NCBI RefSeq assembly: GCF_018524365.1
Contig: NZ_JAEKFT010000001.1
Location: 286,273-350,272 of the forward strand
Length of the DNA: 64,000 nt
Direction of reading: 5' to 3'
From: Denitromonas iodatirespirans
GTDB taxonomy: Bacteria > Pseudomonadota > Gammaproteobacteria > Burkholderiales > Rhodocyclaceae
In this document: positions 44,538 to 55,233 of the stretch, piece by piece
How positions within the stretch are numbered: the first letter of the stretch is position 1
How the letters are laid out: each line of letters starts with the position of its first letter
Program-made: the position numbers and the translations under genes
The notes under the pieces: model-generated
Seen by the model: only the letters and a program-made list of their open reading frames with translations
The model's database searches: none
Told to the model about the DNA's origin: nothing

Positions 44538-45887
44538 ATGACGATCGACAAACCGGCACTCGAACGCACCATCGACAAGCTGCGCGAGCCCTTCGCCAGC
44601 TTCATCAAGGCGCAGACCACGACCAGCGGCTTCCTGCTGCTGGCGCTGTTCGCCGCCATGGCGCTGGCCAATTCGCCGCTGGCCGATCACTACGAGGCGA
44701 TCCGCCATTTCCGCATTGGCATGGTGTTCGGATCGCAGGAGGTGTCGTGGTCTGCGCTGCACCTGGTCAATGACGGTCTGATCGCCTTTTTCTTCGTGCT
44801 GCTCGGCCTGGAGGTCAAGCGCGAACTGCTCGCCGGCGAGTTGAAGGACCGGCAGCGCGTGCGCCTGCTCCTTGCCGCGGCGCTGGGCGGCATGGTGGTG
44901 CCGGCCAGCCTGTATGTGGTGATTCACCTTGGCATGGGCGGCGACCAGGTGCAAGGCTGGGGCATCCCGATGGCCACCGACACGGCGCTGGCCATTGCCG
45001 TGCTGGCCGCCCTCGGCGCACGCGTACCGCGCGCGGCGGTGGCCTTCCTGGTCGGGGTGGCGATCATCGACGACATCGGCGCCATCATCATCATCGCCGT
45101 GGTGTATACCGAGCAGGTCTCCCTGCCGGCGCTGGCCGCCTCGGCCCTGCTGTTTTCGGTGCTGATGGCGTTCAACCGCGCCGGTCTGCGCCATCCGGTC
45201 GTCTATGCGCTGGCCGGTGTCATGCTGTGGATCGCCATCGTGCGCTCGGGCGTGCACGCCAGCATCGCCGGGGTGGTGGTGGCCATCACCGTGCCGGCCC
45301 GGCCGCGCATCGCGCCCGAATCGCTCAAGCGCAAGGTGCATGGCGCAGTCGATGACGTGCCCGACGACGCGCCGCCCGAAGCGGTACTCGGCGAAGGCAA
45401 AACGCACCGCAAGATCGCCAAGCTCGAGTCGCTGGCGCAGGTGGCCACCACCCCGCTGCGCCGCTGGGAAGACGGGCTGGAACTGCCGGTGGCGCTGATC
45501 GTGCTGCCGCTGTTCGTGTTCATGAACGCCGGGCTGCCGGTCGACACCGACGACCTGGCGCAGATCCTCACCGATCCGGTCGGCCTCGGCGTGATGGTGG
45601 CCCTGATCGTCGGCAAGCCCGCGGGCCTGCTCACCGGCATCTTCATCGCCGAGCGCTGCGGCTGGGCGACGCGCCCCGAGGCGTTGAGCTGGCGGCGCCT
45701 GTTCGGCATCGGCGCGCTGGCCGGCATCGGTTTCACCATGTCCACCTTCATCGCCAACCTGGCCTTCGACCCCGCCTCGTCGGCACTGGCAGTGGCCAAG
45801 CTGTCGATCATGGCCGCCTCGATGATCGCTGCCATTACCGGCTATTGCGCCTTGCGCTTCAGCCCGTCTGGTGCCGATACCACGTGA
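44538..45887 (+). CDS. nhaA: Na+/H+ antiporter NhaA
   Basis: 449-aa sodium/proton antiporter for pH and sodium homeostasis. The essential Asp pair lies in FLVGVAIIDDIGAIIIIAVVY, and LGLEVKRELLAGEL and MATDTALAIAVLAALGARVP are strong NhaA blocks; a hydrophilic insert with many Lys/Asp (SLKRKVHGAVDDVPDDAPPE) separates helices in the middle, longer than in E. coli (388 aa). GGGAGG precedes the ATG at 44538. The last coding base is 67 bases from the parE remnant. Confidence 0.94.
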   Translation: MTIDKPALERTIDKLREPFASFIKAQTTTSGFLLLALFAAMALANSPLADHYEAIRHFRIGMVFGSQEVSWSALHLVNDGLIAFFFVLLGLEVKRELLAGELKDRQRVRLLLAAALGGMVVPASLYVVIHLGMGGDQVQGWGIPMATDTALAIAVLAALGARVPRAAVAFLVGVAIIDDIGAIIIIAVVYTEQVSLPALAASALLFSVLMAFNRAGLRHPVVYALAGVMLWIAIVRSGVHASIAGVVVAITVPARPRIAPESLKRKVHGAVDDVPDDAPPEAVLGEGKTHRKIAKLESLAQVATTPLRRWEDGLELPVALIVLPLFVFMNAGLPVDTDDLAQILTDPVGLGVMVALIVGKPAGLLTGIFIAERCGWATRPEALSWRRLFGIGALAGIGFTMSTFIANLAFDPASSALAVAKLSIMAASMIAAITGYCALRFSPSGADTT

Positions 45888-45953
45888 GCGCCGAGCCACC
45901 TTCGCCACCGACGGAAACAATGGACGGCGAGCCGCCCCATTGGGGCGCCGATG

Positions 45954-46119
45954 GCGCGGCGACCCCGTGCCAGGACGGCGGGCGATGTGGGCATAGGCCT
46001 GTTCCAGTGCGTCGACGAAGCCGAGCGCAACCGACGGGGGTCTCTTCGAGATAGTCGGCGATCGCGTCGTCAACGTCCTGCGTGGCCTGCTCGCGCGGAA
46101 CGACGGGTTTGACCTTCAC
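45954..46119 (-). pseudogene. ParE-type toxin remnant, frameshifted and truncated
   Basis: Reading starts with a GTG overlapping the parD stop (GTGA), giving a ParE-like N-terminus: VKPVVPREQATQDVDDAIADYLEE. The next ParE block, VALGFVDALEQAYAHIARRPGTGSPR, is in another frame; the shift lies at or near a run of five G (46036-46040, plus strand). After SPR no ParE sequence (the YAHEL...GLR... core) is found, so the toxic C-terminal half is missing. The toxin is therefore dead. Confidence 0.8.
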
Positions 46120-46367
46120 CCGCCAGAAGCCGGCTTGGCCGCCCTGCGTATCCGGTCGCGCAGACCGTCGAAGTAAGCAGCATTGGCCTCAGACGCCGGC
46201 GCCGTGGCTGCCCCGGCCAGCAGCAGCCCGCGCAAGCGCTGACGATCCTGGTCCTTGCGAATCAACGCGCGCACGTACTCGCTGCTGGTGCCGTAACCCC
46301 GTTCGGTCACCTGCTCGTCCACGAAGGATTTCAGGCTGTCGGGCAAGGAAATATTCATCGTGCTCAT
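46116..46367 (-). CDS. parD: ParD-family antitoxin
   Basis: 83-aa ribbon-helix-helix antitoxin. MSTMNISLPDSLKSFVDEQVTERGYGTSSEYVRALIRKDQDRQRL is a classic ParD N-terminus with the RHH DNA-binding part at about residues 3-45; the C-terminal toxin-wrapping part ends in DRIRRAAKPASGG. It appears intact, while its toxin partner immediately downstream is broken, so it is now an orphan that may still autoregulate. Confidence 0.88.
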   Translation of the reverse strand: MSTMNISLPDSLKSFVDEQVTERGYGTSSEYVRALIRKDQDRQRLRGLLLAGAATAPASEANAAYFDGLRDRIRRAAKPASGG

Positions 46368-46715
46368 GGGCGCATGATTAGTCAGCTTGGCAAAAATTGG
46401 CAAGGCGACCCATCCGTCTCCATCCCACCATTCGCGCGGGATGCCCCTTCCCCGCCGCGCCCTGCTGCACCGCTTTCCGTCGTCTGCGCGCGGAGCCTCT
46501 CACCTGCTTCGGCACCCGGCTGCCGCTGACGTCTTGAACCAAAACAGGCGGAACCCTCCCGGACCGATGCAGTCGACCCTGACACGTGACCCGTGGCGGA
46601 CGGCATATCTATGTCATTTGACGAGCGTTGTCCGGCAGCCCGCCGAGGTCATGTCGTCGAACGTCTGACATGCCCGTCACCGATCATTTCAATCACGAAA
46701 GAACGGAGGATCAGC
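46368..46715. other. Gene-free stretch between parD and the coiled-coil gene
   Basis: 348 bases. Open frames on either strand lack ribosome sites and recognisable motifs. It should hold the divergent promoters of parD and of the gene at 46716; TTGACG near 46618 could be a -35 hexamer. Nothing else is seen. Confidence 0.4.
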
Positions 46716-47003
46716 ATGAGCATGAAAGCGGCTTACGAAAAGAAACTCAGGGCCCATCTGGACGAGTGGAACGCCGAGATCGACAAGCTCAAGGCCAAGG
46801 CCGAGCGCGCCGAGGCGGATGCCCAGCTGCAGTACAACGAAGAAATCGCCAAGCTGCAATCGATGCGCGACGGCGCCGCCGCCAAGCTGGCCGAGCTTGA
46901 AGCGGCCGGCGACGATGCTTGGGAGGATCTGAAAGCCGGCATCGAAAACGCTTGGGATTCGATGGCCGTGGCGGTCAAGTCGGCCACCTCGCGATTCAAG
47001 TGA
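46716..47003 (+). CDS. Small coiled-coil protein (possibly sll1863-type stress protein)
   Basis: 95 aa from an ATG with ACGGAGGA ahead. Almost entirely a charged coiled coil (MKAAYEKKLRAHLDEWNAEI, KAKAERAEADAQLQYNEEIA) ending in an amphipathic segment WEDLKAGIENAWDSMAVAVK. It resembles small cytosolic proteins annotated as sll1863-family stress response, but this is from memory of the pattern only. The next gene encodes an exported protein of the same design. Confidence 0.65.
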   Translation: MSMKAAYEKKLRAHLDEWNAEIDKLKAKAERAEADAQLQYNEEIAKLQSMRDGAAAKLAELEAAGDDAWEDLKAGIENAWDSMAVAVKSATSRFK

Positions 47004-47131
47004 TCGCGCGTCCAACCACGGCGTGCCCACCGAGGCCGCCCGCGTCGCCTCTTTGACGCCGTGTCACGCCTTGCGCGTGGCCGTGCCCGGTGGGCCGACA
47101 CACCGACAACCAACACGCACAGGAGGTCCCC

Positions 47132-47623
47132 ATGAAGCTCGCCAAACGCTTCTTCATGCCACTGCCGCCGGTCTTGCTGGCCATCGCGCTGGGCGTCGGC
47201 CAGCCCACCCTGGCCGCCAACCCGCCCGCGGACGACAAGGCCTCGGTGGAGCGCATCAGCCAGGAGTCCGAAGACCTGATGAAGGCGCTCAAGGCCTATA
47301 CCGTCAAGCAGCGCGACGAAGCGCTCGAGAAGAGCCAGGCCGCGCTGGACGCGATCGACCGCCGCATCGAGGCCCTCGAAGCCCAGGTCGACCAGCGTTG
47401 GGACAAGATGGACCAGGCCGCCCGCGACAAGGCGCGCGCCAGCCTGAAAGCCCTGCGCGAACAGCGCCGCGAAGTGGCCACCTGGTTCGGCAGCATGCGC
47501 GACGGGTCGGTCGAGGCCTGGGAGGAAGTCAAGGACGGTTTCGCTGGCGCCTACCAGGCACTGCAGGATGCCTGGAAGAACACCGAGAAGGATGTCGCCG
47601 CCGGTGACAAGAAAAAGCCCTGA
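47132..47623 (+). CDS. Exported coiled-coil protein, paralogue-like partner of the preceding gene
   Basis: 163 aa; GGAGGT precedes the ATG. Signal peptide (FFMPLPPVLLAIALGVGQPTLAA), then a long coiled coil (EKSQAALDAIDRRIEALEAQ, DKARASLKALREQRREVATW) and a C-terminal amphipathic part (VEAWEEVKDGFAGAYQALQDAW) that mirrors the end of the protein at 46716-47003. The cytosolic/periplasmic pairing suggests a common role in envelope or stress protection; no activity can be assigned. Confidence 0.65.
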   Translation: MKLAKRFFMPLPPVLLAIALGVGQPTLAANPPADDKASVERISQESEDLMKALKAYTVKQRDEALEKSQAALDAIDRRIEALEAQVDQRWDKMDQAARDKARASLKALREQRREVATWFGSMRDGSVEAWEEVKDGFAGAYQALQDAWKNTEKDVAAGDKKKP

Positions 47624-47677
47624 GGCGTGAACCGCCCCCGGCGCGGCATGGCCGGGGACGCATGTGAGGAACATTCC

Positions 47678-48988
47678 ATGACAGACCTTGCGCTGGACCA
47701 AGGGCCTCAGCTCACTGGCGCCCTGTCACGCCTCGACGAGGTTTTCTCCCATCTGGACGTCGCCGACGACGTGCGCGCCCGCCTGTCCCAGCCCCGGCTG
47801 GCGCTGCAGGTGGCGGTGCCGCTGCGCATGGACGACGGCCGGCTGCAAGTCTTCACCGGTTGGCGGGTGCAGTTCGCCACCCTGCGCGGCCCGGCCAAGG
47901 GCGGGGTGCGCTTTCACCCGGCGGTGTGCCAGGACGAAGTGGCCACCCTGAGCTTCTGGATGGCCATCAAATGCGCCATTGCGGACCTGCCCTTCGGCGG
48001 CGGCAAGGGCGGCGTGCGGGTGGACCCGAAGCAATTGTCGCGCGGCGAGTTGGAGCGCCTCTCCCGCAATTACATGCGCGCCGTGGAGGACGTGGTCGGC
48101 CCCGCCCGGGACATCCTCGCGCCGGACGTCAACACCAACCCCACCATCATGGGCTGGATGGCCGACGAGTACGACACCCTCCAGCGCGAACACGCGCCCG
48201 CTGCCATCACCGGCAAACCGCTCGAACTGGGCGGCTCGCCCGGGCGCCTCGAAGCCACCGGGCGCGGCGCACTGCAGGTGCTCGACCTGTGGGTCAAGCG
48301 CCAGGAACTCGACCCGGCCAAGCTGCGCGTGGCGGTCCAGGGCTTCGGCAACGCGGGCTATCACTTCGCCCGCCTGGCGCATGAGGCCGGCTACCGGATC
48401 GTCGCCGTGTCCGATTCACAAGGCGCCATTCACCGCCCCGAGGGCCTCGACCCCGAAGCGATCTGGCGGCACAAGCACGAGAGCCGCGAGCGCAAGGGGC
48501 TGGTGTATTGCGAGACCTCGGCCAGTTGCGAGGCCGACGGCATCGAGGCGATCAGCAACGCCGATCTGCTCGCGCTCGATGTCGACGTGCTGGTGCTGGC
48601 GGCCCTGGAAGACCAGATCGATACCGACAACGCCGCCGACGTACGCGCCGACCTGATCCTCGAAATCGCCAACGGGCCGGTCACCTGCGAGGCCGAAGCG
48701 ATCCTGGAAAAAGCCGGCATCGCGGTGTTGCCCGACGTGCTGGCCAATGCCGGCGGCGTGATCGTGAGCTACTACGAATGGATCCAGAACCGCAGCGGCG
48801 ACCACTGGGACGAGCACACGGTCAACCAGCGCCTGGCCGATCGCCTCACGCGCGAGGCCACCGCCGTCATGGATCTGGCACAGCAGGACGGCGTCTCGCT
48901 GCGCAGCGCAGCCTACCGGCATGGCGTCGGCCGCATTGCCGCCGCCCAGGCCCAGCGCGGCACCTGCCGCGACTTCTCGGCCCCCTGA
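47678..48988 (+). CDS. gdhA: Glu/Leu/Phe/Val-type dehydrogenase (glutamate dehydrogenase)
   Basis: 436-aa NAD(P)-dependent amino-acid dehydrogenase. FATLRGPAKGGVRFHPAVC holds one catalytic Lys region, LPFGGGKGGVRVDPKQL the active-site Lys, and AVQGFGNAGYHFARLAHEAG the dinucleotide-binding loop. Length and motifs fit hexameric glutamate dehydrogenase; whether NAD or NADP is used is not clear. Start chosen at 47678 with GAGGAAC ahead; 17 codons upstream are open. Confidence 0.93.
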   Translation: MTDLALDQGPQLTGALSRLDEVFSHLDVADDVRARLSQPRLALQVAVPLRMDDGRLQVFTGWRVQFATLRGPAKGGVRFHPAVCQDEVATLSFWMAIKCAIADLPFGGGKGGVRVDPKQLSRGELERLSRNYMRAVEDVVGPARDILAPDVNTNPTIMGWMADEYDTLQREHAPAAITGKPLELGGSPGRLEATGRGALQVLDLWVKRQELDPAKLRVAVQGFGNAGYHFARLAHEAGYRIVAVSDSQGAIHRPEGLDPEAIWRHKHESRERKGLVYCETSASCEADGIEAISNADLLALDVDVLVLAALEDQIDTDNAADVRADLILEIANGPVTCEAEAILEKAGIAVLPDVLANAGGVIVSYYEWIQNRSGDHWDEHTVNQRLADRLTREATAVMDLAQQDGVSLRSAAYRHGVGRIAAAQAQRGTCRDFSAP

Positions 48989-49238
48989 TCGGCGCCACCA
49001 GCGCGCCGGCCTGCAACGCCGCCTGGAGTCCCGGTGCTGTTGCGCCTGGCCGGGAAGGCGCGCGCCTAGCGGCTCAGCCTGCGCGCGCACGGACCACGCG
49101 CCGGCGGCCGTTCCCCTGCATGGAAAATGTCACAGACCTACGACAAAAGGATTCTGCGCCGGCCAGACTGTGTTAACTTGCGGGCCATGACTCGGGCCGA
49201 CACGGCGCCTGAGGCCGACCCATCGACCGGAACCCCCC

Positions 49239-49832
49239 ATGCGCTCCACCTCCCTCGTTCGTCATACGCCGCGCGCCGCCGTCAAAACCCTCGCCCTGCT
49301 GCTGGGCGCCCTCGCCGCCACCGGCGCGTCGGCCGCCAACATCGACCAGGCGCTGAGCTTCTCGACCGCCGCCTCGGGCGACTGGACTGCCCAGGTGCTG
49401 GGCGGCCATCCCAAGGCCGACGGCAGCTTCATCGACCGCTACTACTTCAGCCTGCCGGCCTCGGCCGCCGGCAGCGTGTTGTCGGCCCATGCCGAAGTCT
49501 TCATCCCGTCGCCGGCCACCACGGCGCATTTCGATCTGCAGTCGCTGTCGATGAGCCTGTGGCTCGACGCCGACCAGTCCGGCTCGCTGACCGGCGGCGA
49601 TCTGCTCAGTCAGGCTTTCGGCAGCGGCCGGACCATCGACGGCAGCATCGCCCTGGCGCAGGGCGCGTATTTCCTCGAAGTGAGCGGCACGGTGTCGAGC
49701 ACGGCGCGCGTGGGTGGCGCGTATATGCTGAACCTCAGCATGCCGGTCGCCGCCGTGCCCGAGCCGGGCCAGTATGCCATGCTGCTGGCCGGCCTCGGCC
49801 TCGTCGCCCTCATCAGCCACCGCCGCCGCTGA
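49239..49832 (+). CDS. PEP-CTERM sorting-domain protein (FxDxF-type)
   Basis: 197-aa secreted protein with signal peptide (LALLLGALAATGASAA), a beta-rich body containing GSFIDRYYFSLPASA (an FxDxF-like block), and a C-terminal PEP-CTERM signal: VPEPGQYAMLLAGLGLVALISHRRR, i.e. PEP motif, hydrophobic helix and Arg tail. Such proteins are processed by exosortase EpsH/XrtA and linked to exopolysaccharide or floc formation in Rhodocyclales-type bacteria. No exosortase gene is nearby. Confidence 0.85.
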   Translation: MRSTSLVRHTPRAAVKTLALLLGALAATGASAANIDQALSFSTAASGDWTAQVLGGHPKADGSFIDRYYFSLPASAAGSVLSAHAEVFIPSPATTAHFDLQSLSMSLWLDADQSGSLTGGDLLSQAFGSGRTIDGSIALAQGAYFLEVSGTVSSTARVGGAYMLNLSMPVAAVPEPGQYAMLLAGLGLVALISHRRR

Positions 49833-49865
49833 CACCCGGCCGCCGGCGCCCTGCCGCGCGGCCCC

Positions 49866-52356
<2,491 letters not shown>

Positions 52357-52366
52357 CGGCGTCATT

Positions 52367-52444
52367 GGTTATTGGTGATGGGGTGATTCGTCAATGGCGG
52401 GCGCTACGCGCCCGGAGGCACCCCACCAATAACCCATCACCAAT
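52367..52444. repeat. Palindromic intergenic element between cbbL and cbbS
   Basis: GGTTATTGGTG (52367-52377) pairs with CACCAATAACC (52424-52434), and overlapping ATTGGTGATGGG (52371-52382) pairs with CCCATCACCAAT (52433-52444), so two alternative folds exist; a GGGCGC-TAC-GCGCCC hairpin is at the centre. Would fold in the cbbLS message. Confidence 0.7.
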
Positions 52445-52465
52445 CACAAATCACGGAGACTCACC

Positions 52466-52891
52466 ATGCGACTCACCCAAGGCGCCTTTTCCTTCCTGCC
52501 CGACCTCACCGACACCCAGATCGCCGCGCAGATCGAGTACTGCCTGCGCAAGCAGTGGGCGGTGGCCATCGAATTCACCGACGACCCGCACCCGCGCAAC
52601 ACCTACTGGTCGATGTGGGGCCACCCGATGTTCGACCTCGCCGACGCCGCCGGCGCCATGCAGGCGCTGCGCGAATGCCGCGAGGCGCAGCCCGGGCACT
52701 ACATCCGCATCAACGCCTTCGACTCGACCCCCGGCTGGGAGTCGGTGCGCCTGTCCTTCATCGTCGGCCGCCCGGCGGTCGAGCCCGGCTTCCGCCTGGT
52801 GCGGCGCGAAGGCCCCGGCCGCACGCTGCACTACACGCTGGAGAGCTACGCCGTCGGCCGCCAGCCCGAGGGCGAACGCTACGCGACGTAG
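52466..52891 (+). CDS. cbbS: RuBisCO small subunit, red-type
   Basis: 141-aa small subunit of form IC RuBisCO. MRLTQGAFSFLPDLTDTQI is the standard red-type start and the C-terminal extension (PGRTLHYTLESYAVGRQPEG) that forms the extra beta-hairpin of red-type small subunits is present. The TAG stop lies inside the GTAG end of the following palindromic element. Confidence 0.97.
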   Translation: MRLTQGAFSFLPDLTDTQIAAQIEYCLRKQWAVAIEFTDDPHPRNTYWSMWGHPMFDLADAAGAMQALRECREAQPGHYIRINAFDSTPGWESVRLSFIVGRPAVEPGFRLVRREGPGRTLHYTLESYAVGRQPEGERYAT

Positions 52892-52948
52892 GGGGTTCAA
52901 CCCGCCAACGACATAGCCAGGGAGATGGCGGGTTGACACCCGCCCTAC
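52888..52948. repeat. REP/BIME-like element after cbbS
   Basis: Begins GTAGGG and ends CCCTAC; inner perfect arms CAACCCGCCA (52898-52907) and TGGCGGGTTG (52926-52935). The leading GTAG provides the cbbS stop codon. Same core (AACCCGCC) as the elements at 56244 and 60812. Confidence 0.75.
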
Positions 52949-52979
52949 GCCTGCCGACGAAGACGCACCGGAGACCAAC

Positions 52980-53954
52980 ATGACCCAGCCCCTCGCCGCC
53001 CCGACCGACACCATCGACCTGGCCGCCGAATACCGCGAGGCCGGCGTGGCCGACGTGCTCGACCGCCTCGACGCCGAGCTGGTCGGCCTGGCGCCGGTCA
53101 AGCGCCGGGTGCGCGAGATCGCCGCCCTGCTGCTGGTCGACCGCGTGCGCGAGCGCCTCGGCCTGGCCAGCACCCCGCCCTCGCTGCACATGTGCTTCAC
53201 CGGCAACCCCGGCACCGGCAAGACCACGCTGGCGCTGCGCATGGCCGAGATCCTCCAGCGCCTCGGCTATGTGCGCAAAGGCCATGTGGTGGCGGTCACG
53301 CGCGACGATCTGGTCGGTCAGTTCATCGGCCACACCGCGCCCAAGACCAAGGACGTGCTCAAGCGCGCCATGGGCGGCGTGCTGTTCGTCGACGAGGCCT
53401 ACTACCTGTTCCGCCCCGAGAATGAAAAGGACTACGGCCAGGAGGCCATCGAGATCCTGCTGCAAGTGATGGAAAACCAGCGCGACGACTTGGTGGTGAT
53501 CCTCGCCGGCTACGCCGATCGCATGGACCGCTTTTTCGAGTCCAACCCCGGCATGAAGTCGCGCATCGCCCACCATGTCGAGTTCCCCGACTACAGCAAC
53601 GCCGAGCTGGCCCAGATCGCCGAGCGCATGCTGGCCGACTGGAACTACCGCTTCGACGCCGCCGGCCGCGCCGCCTTCGACGACTACCTGCACCACCGCC
53701 GCGCCAAGCCGCACTTCGCCAACGCCCGCAGCGTGCGCAACGCGCTCGACCGCATGCGCCTGCGCCAGGCGCTGCGCCTGTTCGACGGCGCGACGCCGGT
53801 CGCCGCCGACGACTTGCAGATCCTCACCGCCGCCGACGTGCGCGCCAGCCGCCACTTCCACCCAACGCCGCCGACCCTGGTCGGCCAGGCCCCGCCGGAG
53901 GCGGACATCGACGCCTACGACCCCGACCGGATCCCGGAGCGCAGCGACTACTGA
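52980..53954 (+). CDS. cbbX: Red-type RuBisCO activase CbbX
   Basis: 324-aa AAA+ protein that remodels inhibited red-type RuBisCO by pulling on the CbbL C-terminus. Walker A GNPGTGKT is at residues 75-82, the pore-loop region around FIGHTAPKTKD at about 116, and Walker B with Asp138-Glu139 in LFVDEAYYL; the sensor/Arg region IAHHVEFPDY follows. Its presence right after cbbS confirms the red type. Confidence 0.97.
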   Translation: MTQPLAAPTDTIDLAAEYREAGVADVLDRLDAELVGLAPVKRRVREIAALLLVDRVRERLGLASTPPSLHMCFTGNPGTGKTTLALRMAEILQRLGYVRKGHVVAVTRDDLVGQFIGHTAPKTKDVLKRAMGGVLFVDEAYYLFRPENEKDYGQEAIEILLQVMENQRDDLVVILAGYADRMDRFFESNPGMKSRIAHHVEFPDYSNAELAQIAERMLADWNYRFDAAGRAAFDDYLHHRRAKPHFANARSVRNALDRMRLRQALRLFDGATPVAADDLQILTAADVRASRHFHPTPPTLVGQAPPEADIDAYDPDRIPERSDY

Positions 53955-53957
53955 TGG

Positions 53958-53973
53958 CCGGTTGAAACCCGCC
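53958..53973. repeat. Half-copy of the AACCCGCC palindrome family after cbbX
   Basis: GGTTGAAACCCGCCAA-type sequence just after the cbbX stop matches one arm of the elements at 52888 and 56244 but has no partner arm; probably a decayed copy. Confidence 0.45.
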
Positions 53974-54017
53974 AACACCCGGCCCGACGAACACCAAAAA
54001 AATGCGAGGAGACGCGC

Positions 54018-55094
54018 ATGTTCAGCCTGGAACGCACCACGCTCACCGAGTACCTGATCTCGCAGCGGCGCAGCCATCCCGGCGCCACCGGCGAGTTCAA
54101 CGCCCTGATCCTGCAGGTCGCCCAGGCCTGCAAGGCCATCTCGCGCGCGGTCGCGCACGGCGCGCTGGGCGGCGTGCTCGGCGCCCTCGAAGCCACCAAC
54201 GTGCAGGGCGAAACCCAGCAGACGCTCGACGTGCTGGCCGACGACATCTTCCGCCGCGCCACCCACTGGGGCGGCGCCCTGGCCGGCATGCTGTCGGAAG
54301 AGAACGAAGCGCCCATCCCGATTCCCGAGGGCCACAAGCGCGGCAAGTACCTGCTGCTGTTCGACCCGCTCGACGGCTCGTCCAACATCGATGTGAACGT
54401 CTCGGTCGGCTCCATCTTCTCCATCCTGCGCAGCCCGCGCCCCGGCGAGGCCGCCACCGAGGCCGACTTCCTCCAGCCGGGCACGCGCCAGGTGGCCGCC
54501 GGCTATGCCATCTACGGCCCCTCGACGATGCTGGTGCTCACCGTCGGGCGCGGCGTGGCGGGCTTCACCTTCGACCCCGTCCTGGGCGAGTTCTTCCTCA
54601 CCCGTGACGACATCCGCATTCCGCCGGCCACGCAGGAGTTCGCCATCAACGCCTCCAACTCGCGCTTCTGGGAGGCGCCGGTGGCGCGCTACGTGGCCGA
54701 ATGCCTGGCCGGCAAGAGCGGCCCGCGCGGCAAGGACTTCAACATGCGCTGGGTCGCCTCCCTGGTGGCCGAAGCCCACCGCATCCTCACCCGCGGCGGC
54801 GTCTTCCTCTACCCGCGCGACCGCAAAGACCCCGGCAAGCCCGGCCGGCTGCGCCTGCTCTACGAGGCCAACCCCATCGGCTGGCTCATCGAGCAAGCCG
54901 GCGGCCGCGCCTCCACCGGCGTGCGCCCGGTGCTCGAAGTGGCGCCCGAATCGACGCACCAGCGCATCGGCTTCGTCTTCGGCTCGCGCGAAGAAGTCGA
55001 GCGCATCGAGCGCTACCACGCCGAACCGGTACTCGGCGGCGACCACCACGATGCACCGCTGTTCAACACCCGTGGCCTGTTCATGACGGCGTAG
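54018..55094 (+). CDS. cbbF: Fructose-1,6-bisphosphatase, class I
   Basis: 358-aa phosphatase acting on fructose 1,6-bisphosphate (and often sedoheptulose 1,7-bisphosphate) in the Calvin cycle. [22 protein letters not shown] is the metal-binding FBPase signature and [17 protein letters not shown] belongs to the C-terminal half. GAGGAGAC precedes the ATG. Confidence 0.96.
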   Translation: MFSLERTTLTEYLISQRRSHPGATGEFNALILQVAQACKAISRAVAHGALGGVLGALEATNVQGETQQTLDVLADDIFRRATHWGGALAGMLSEENEAPIPIPEGHKRGKYLLLFDPLDGSSNIDVNVSVGSIFSILRSPRPGEAATEADFLQPGTRQVAAGYAIYGPSTMLVLTVGRGVAGFTFDPVLGEFFLTRDDIRIPPATQEFAINASNSRFWEAPVARYVAECLAGKSGPRGKDFNMRWVASLVAEAHRILTRGGVFLYPRDRKDPGKPGRLRLLYEANPIGWLIEQAGGRASTGVRPVLEVAPESTHQRIGFVFGSREEVERIERYHAEPVLGGDHHDAPLFNTRGLFMTA

Positions 55095-55102
55095 CGGGCA
55101 AC

Positions 55103-55194
55103 GTAGCCCGGATGCAGCGCAGCGGAATCCGGGGCATCGGTGGCCCGACCACCACCGCTCCCGGATTCCGGCCTGCGGCCTCCATCCGGGCTAC
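55103..55194. repeat. REP/BIME-like element between cbbF and cbbP
   Basis: Perfect outer arms GTAGCCCGGATG (55103-55114) and CATCCGGGCTAC (55183-55194) plus inner arms GGAATCCGGG (55124-55133) and CCCGGATTCC (55160-55169). This is the head-to-head arrangement of two REP units, each starting with the GTAG tetranucleotide. Confidence 0.85.
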
Positions 55195-55233
55195 GCCCCA
55201 CCCCCGATTTCCCATCCGCACGAGGGCAACACC

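Noticed and set aside
46036..46040. Possibility that the parE frameshift is a programmed shift.
   Set aside because: Even with a frame change the ParE core and C-terminus are missing, so no functional toxin could result.
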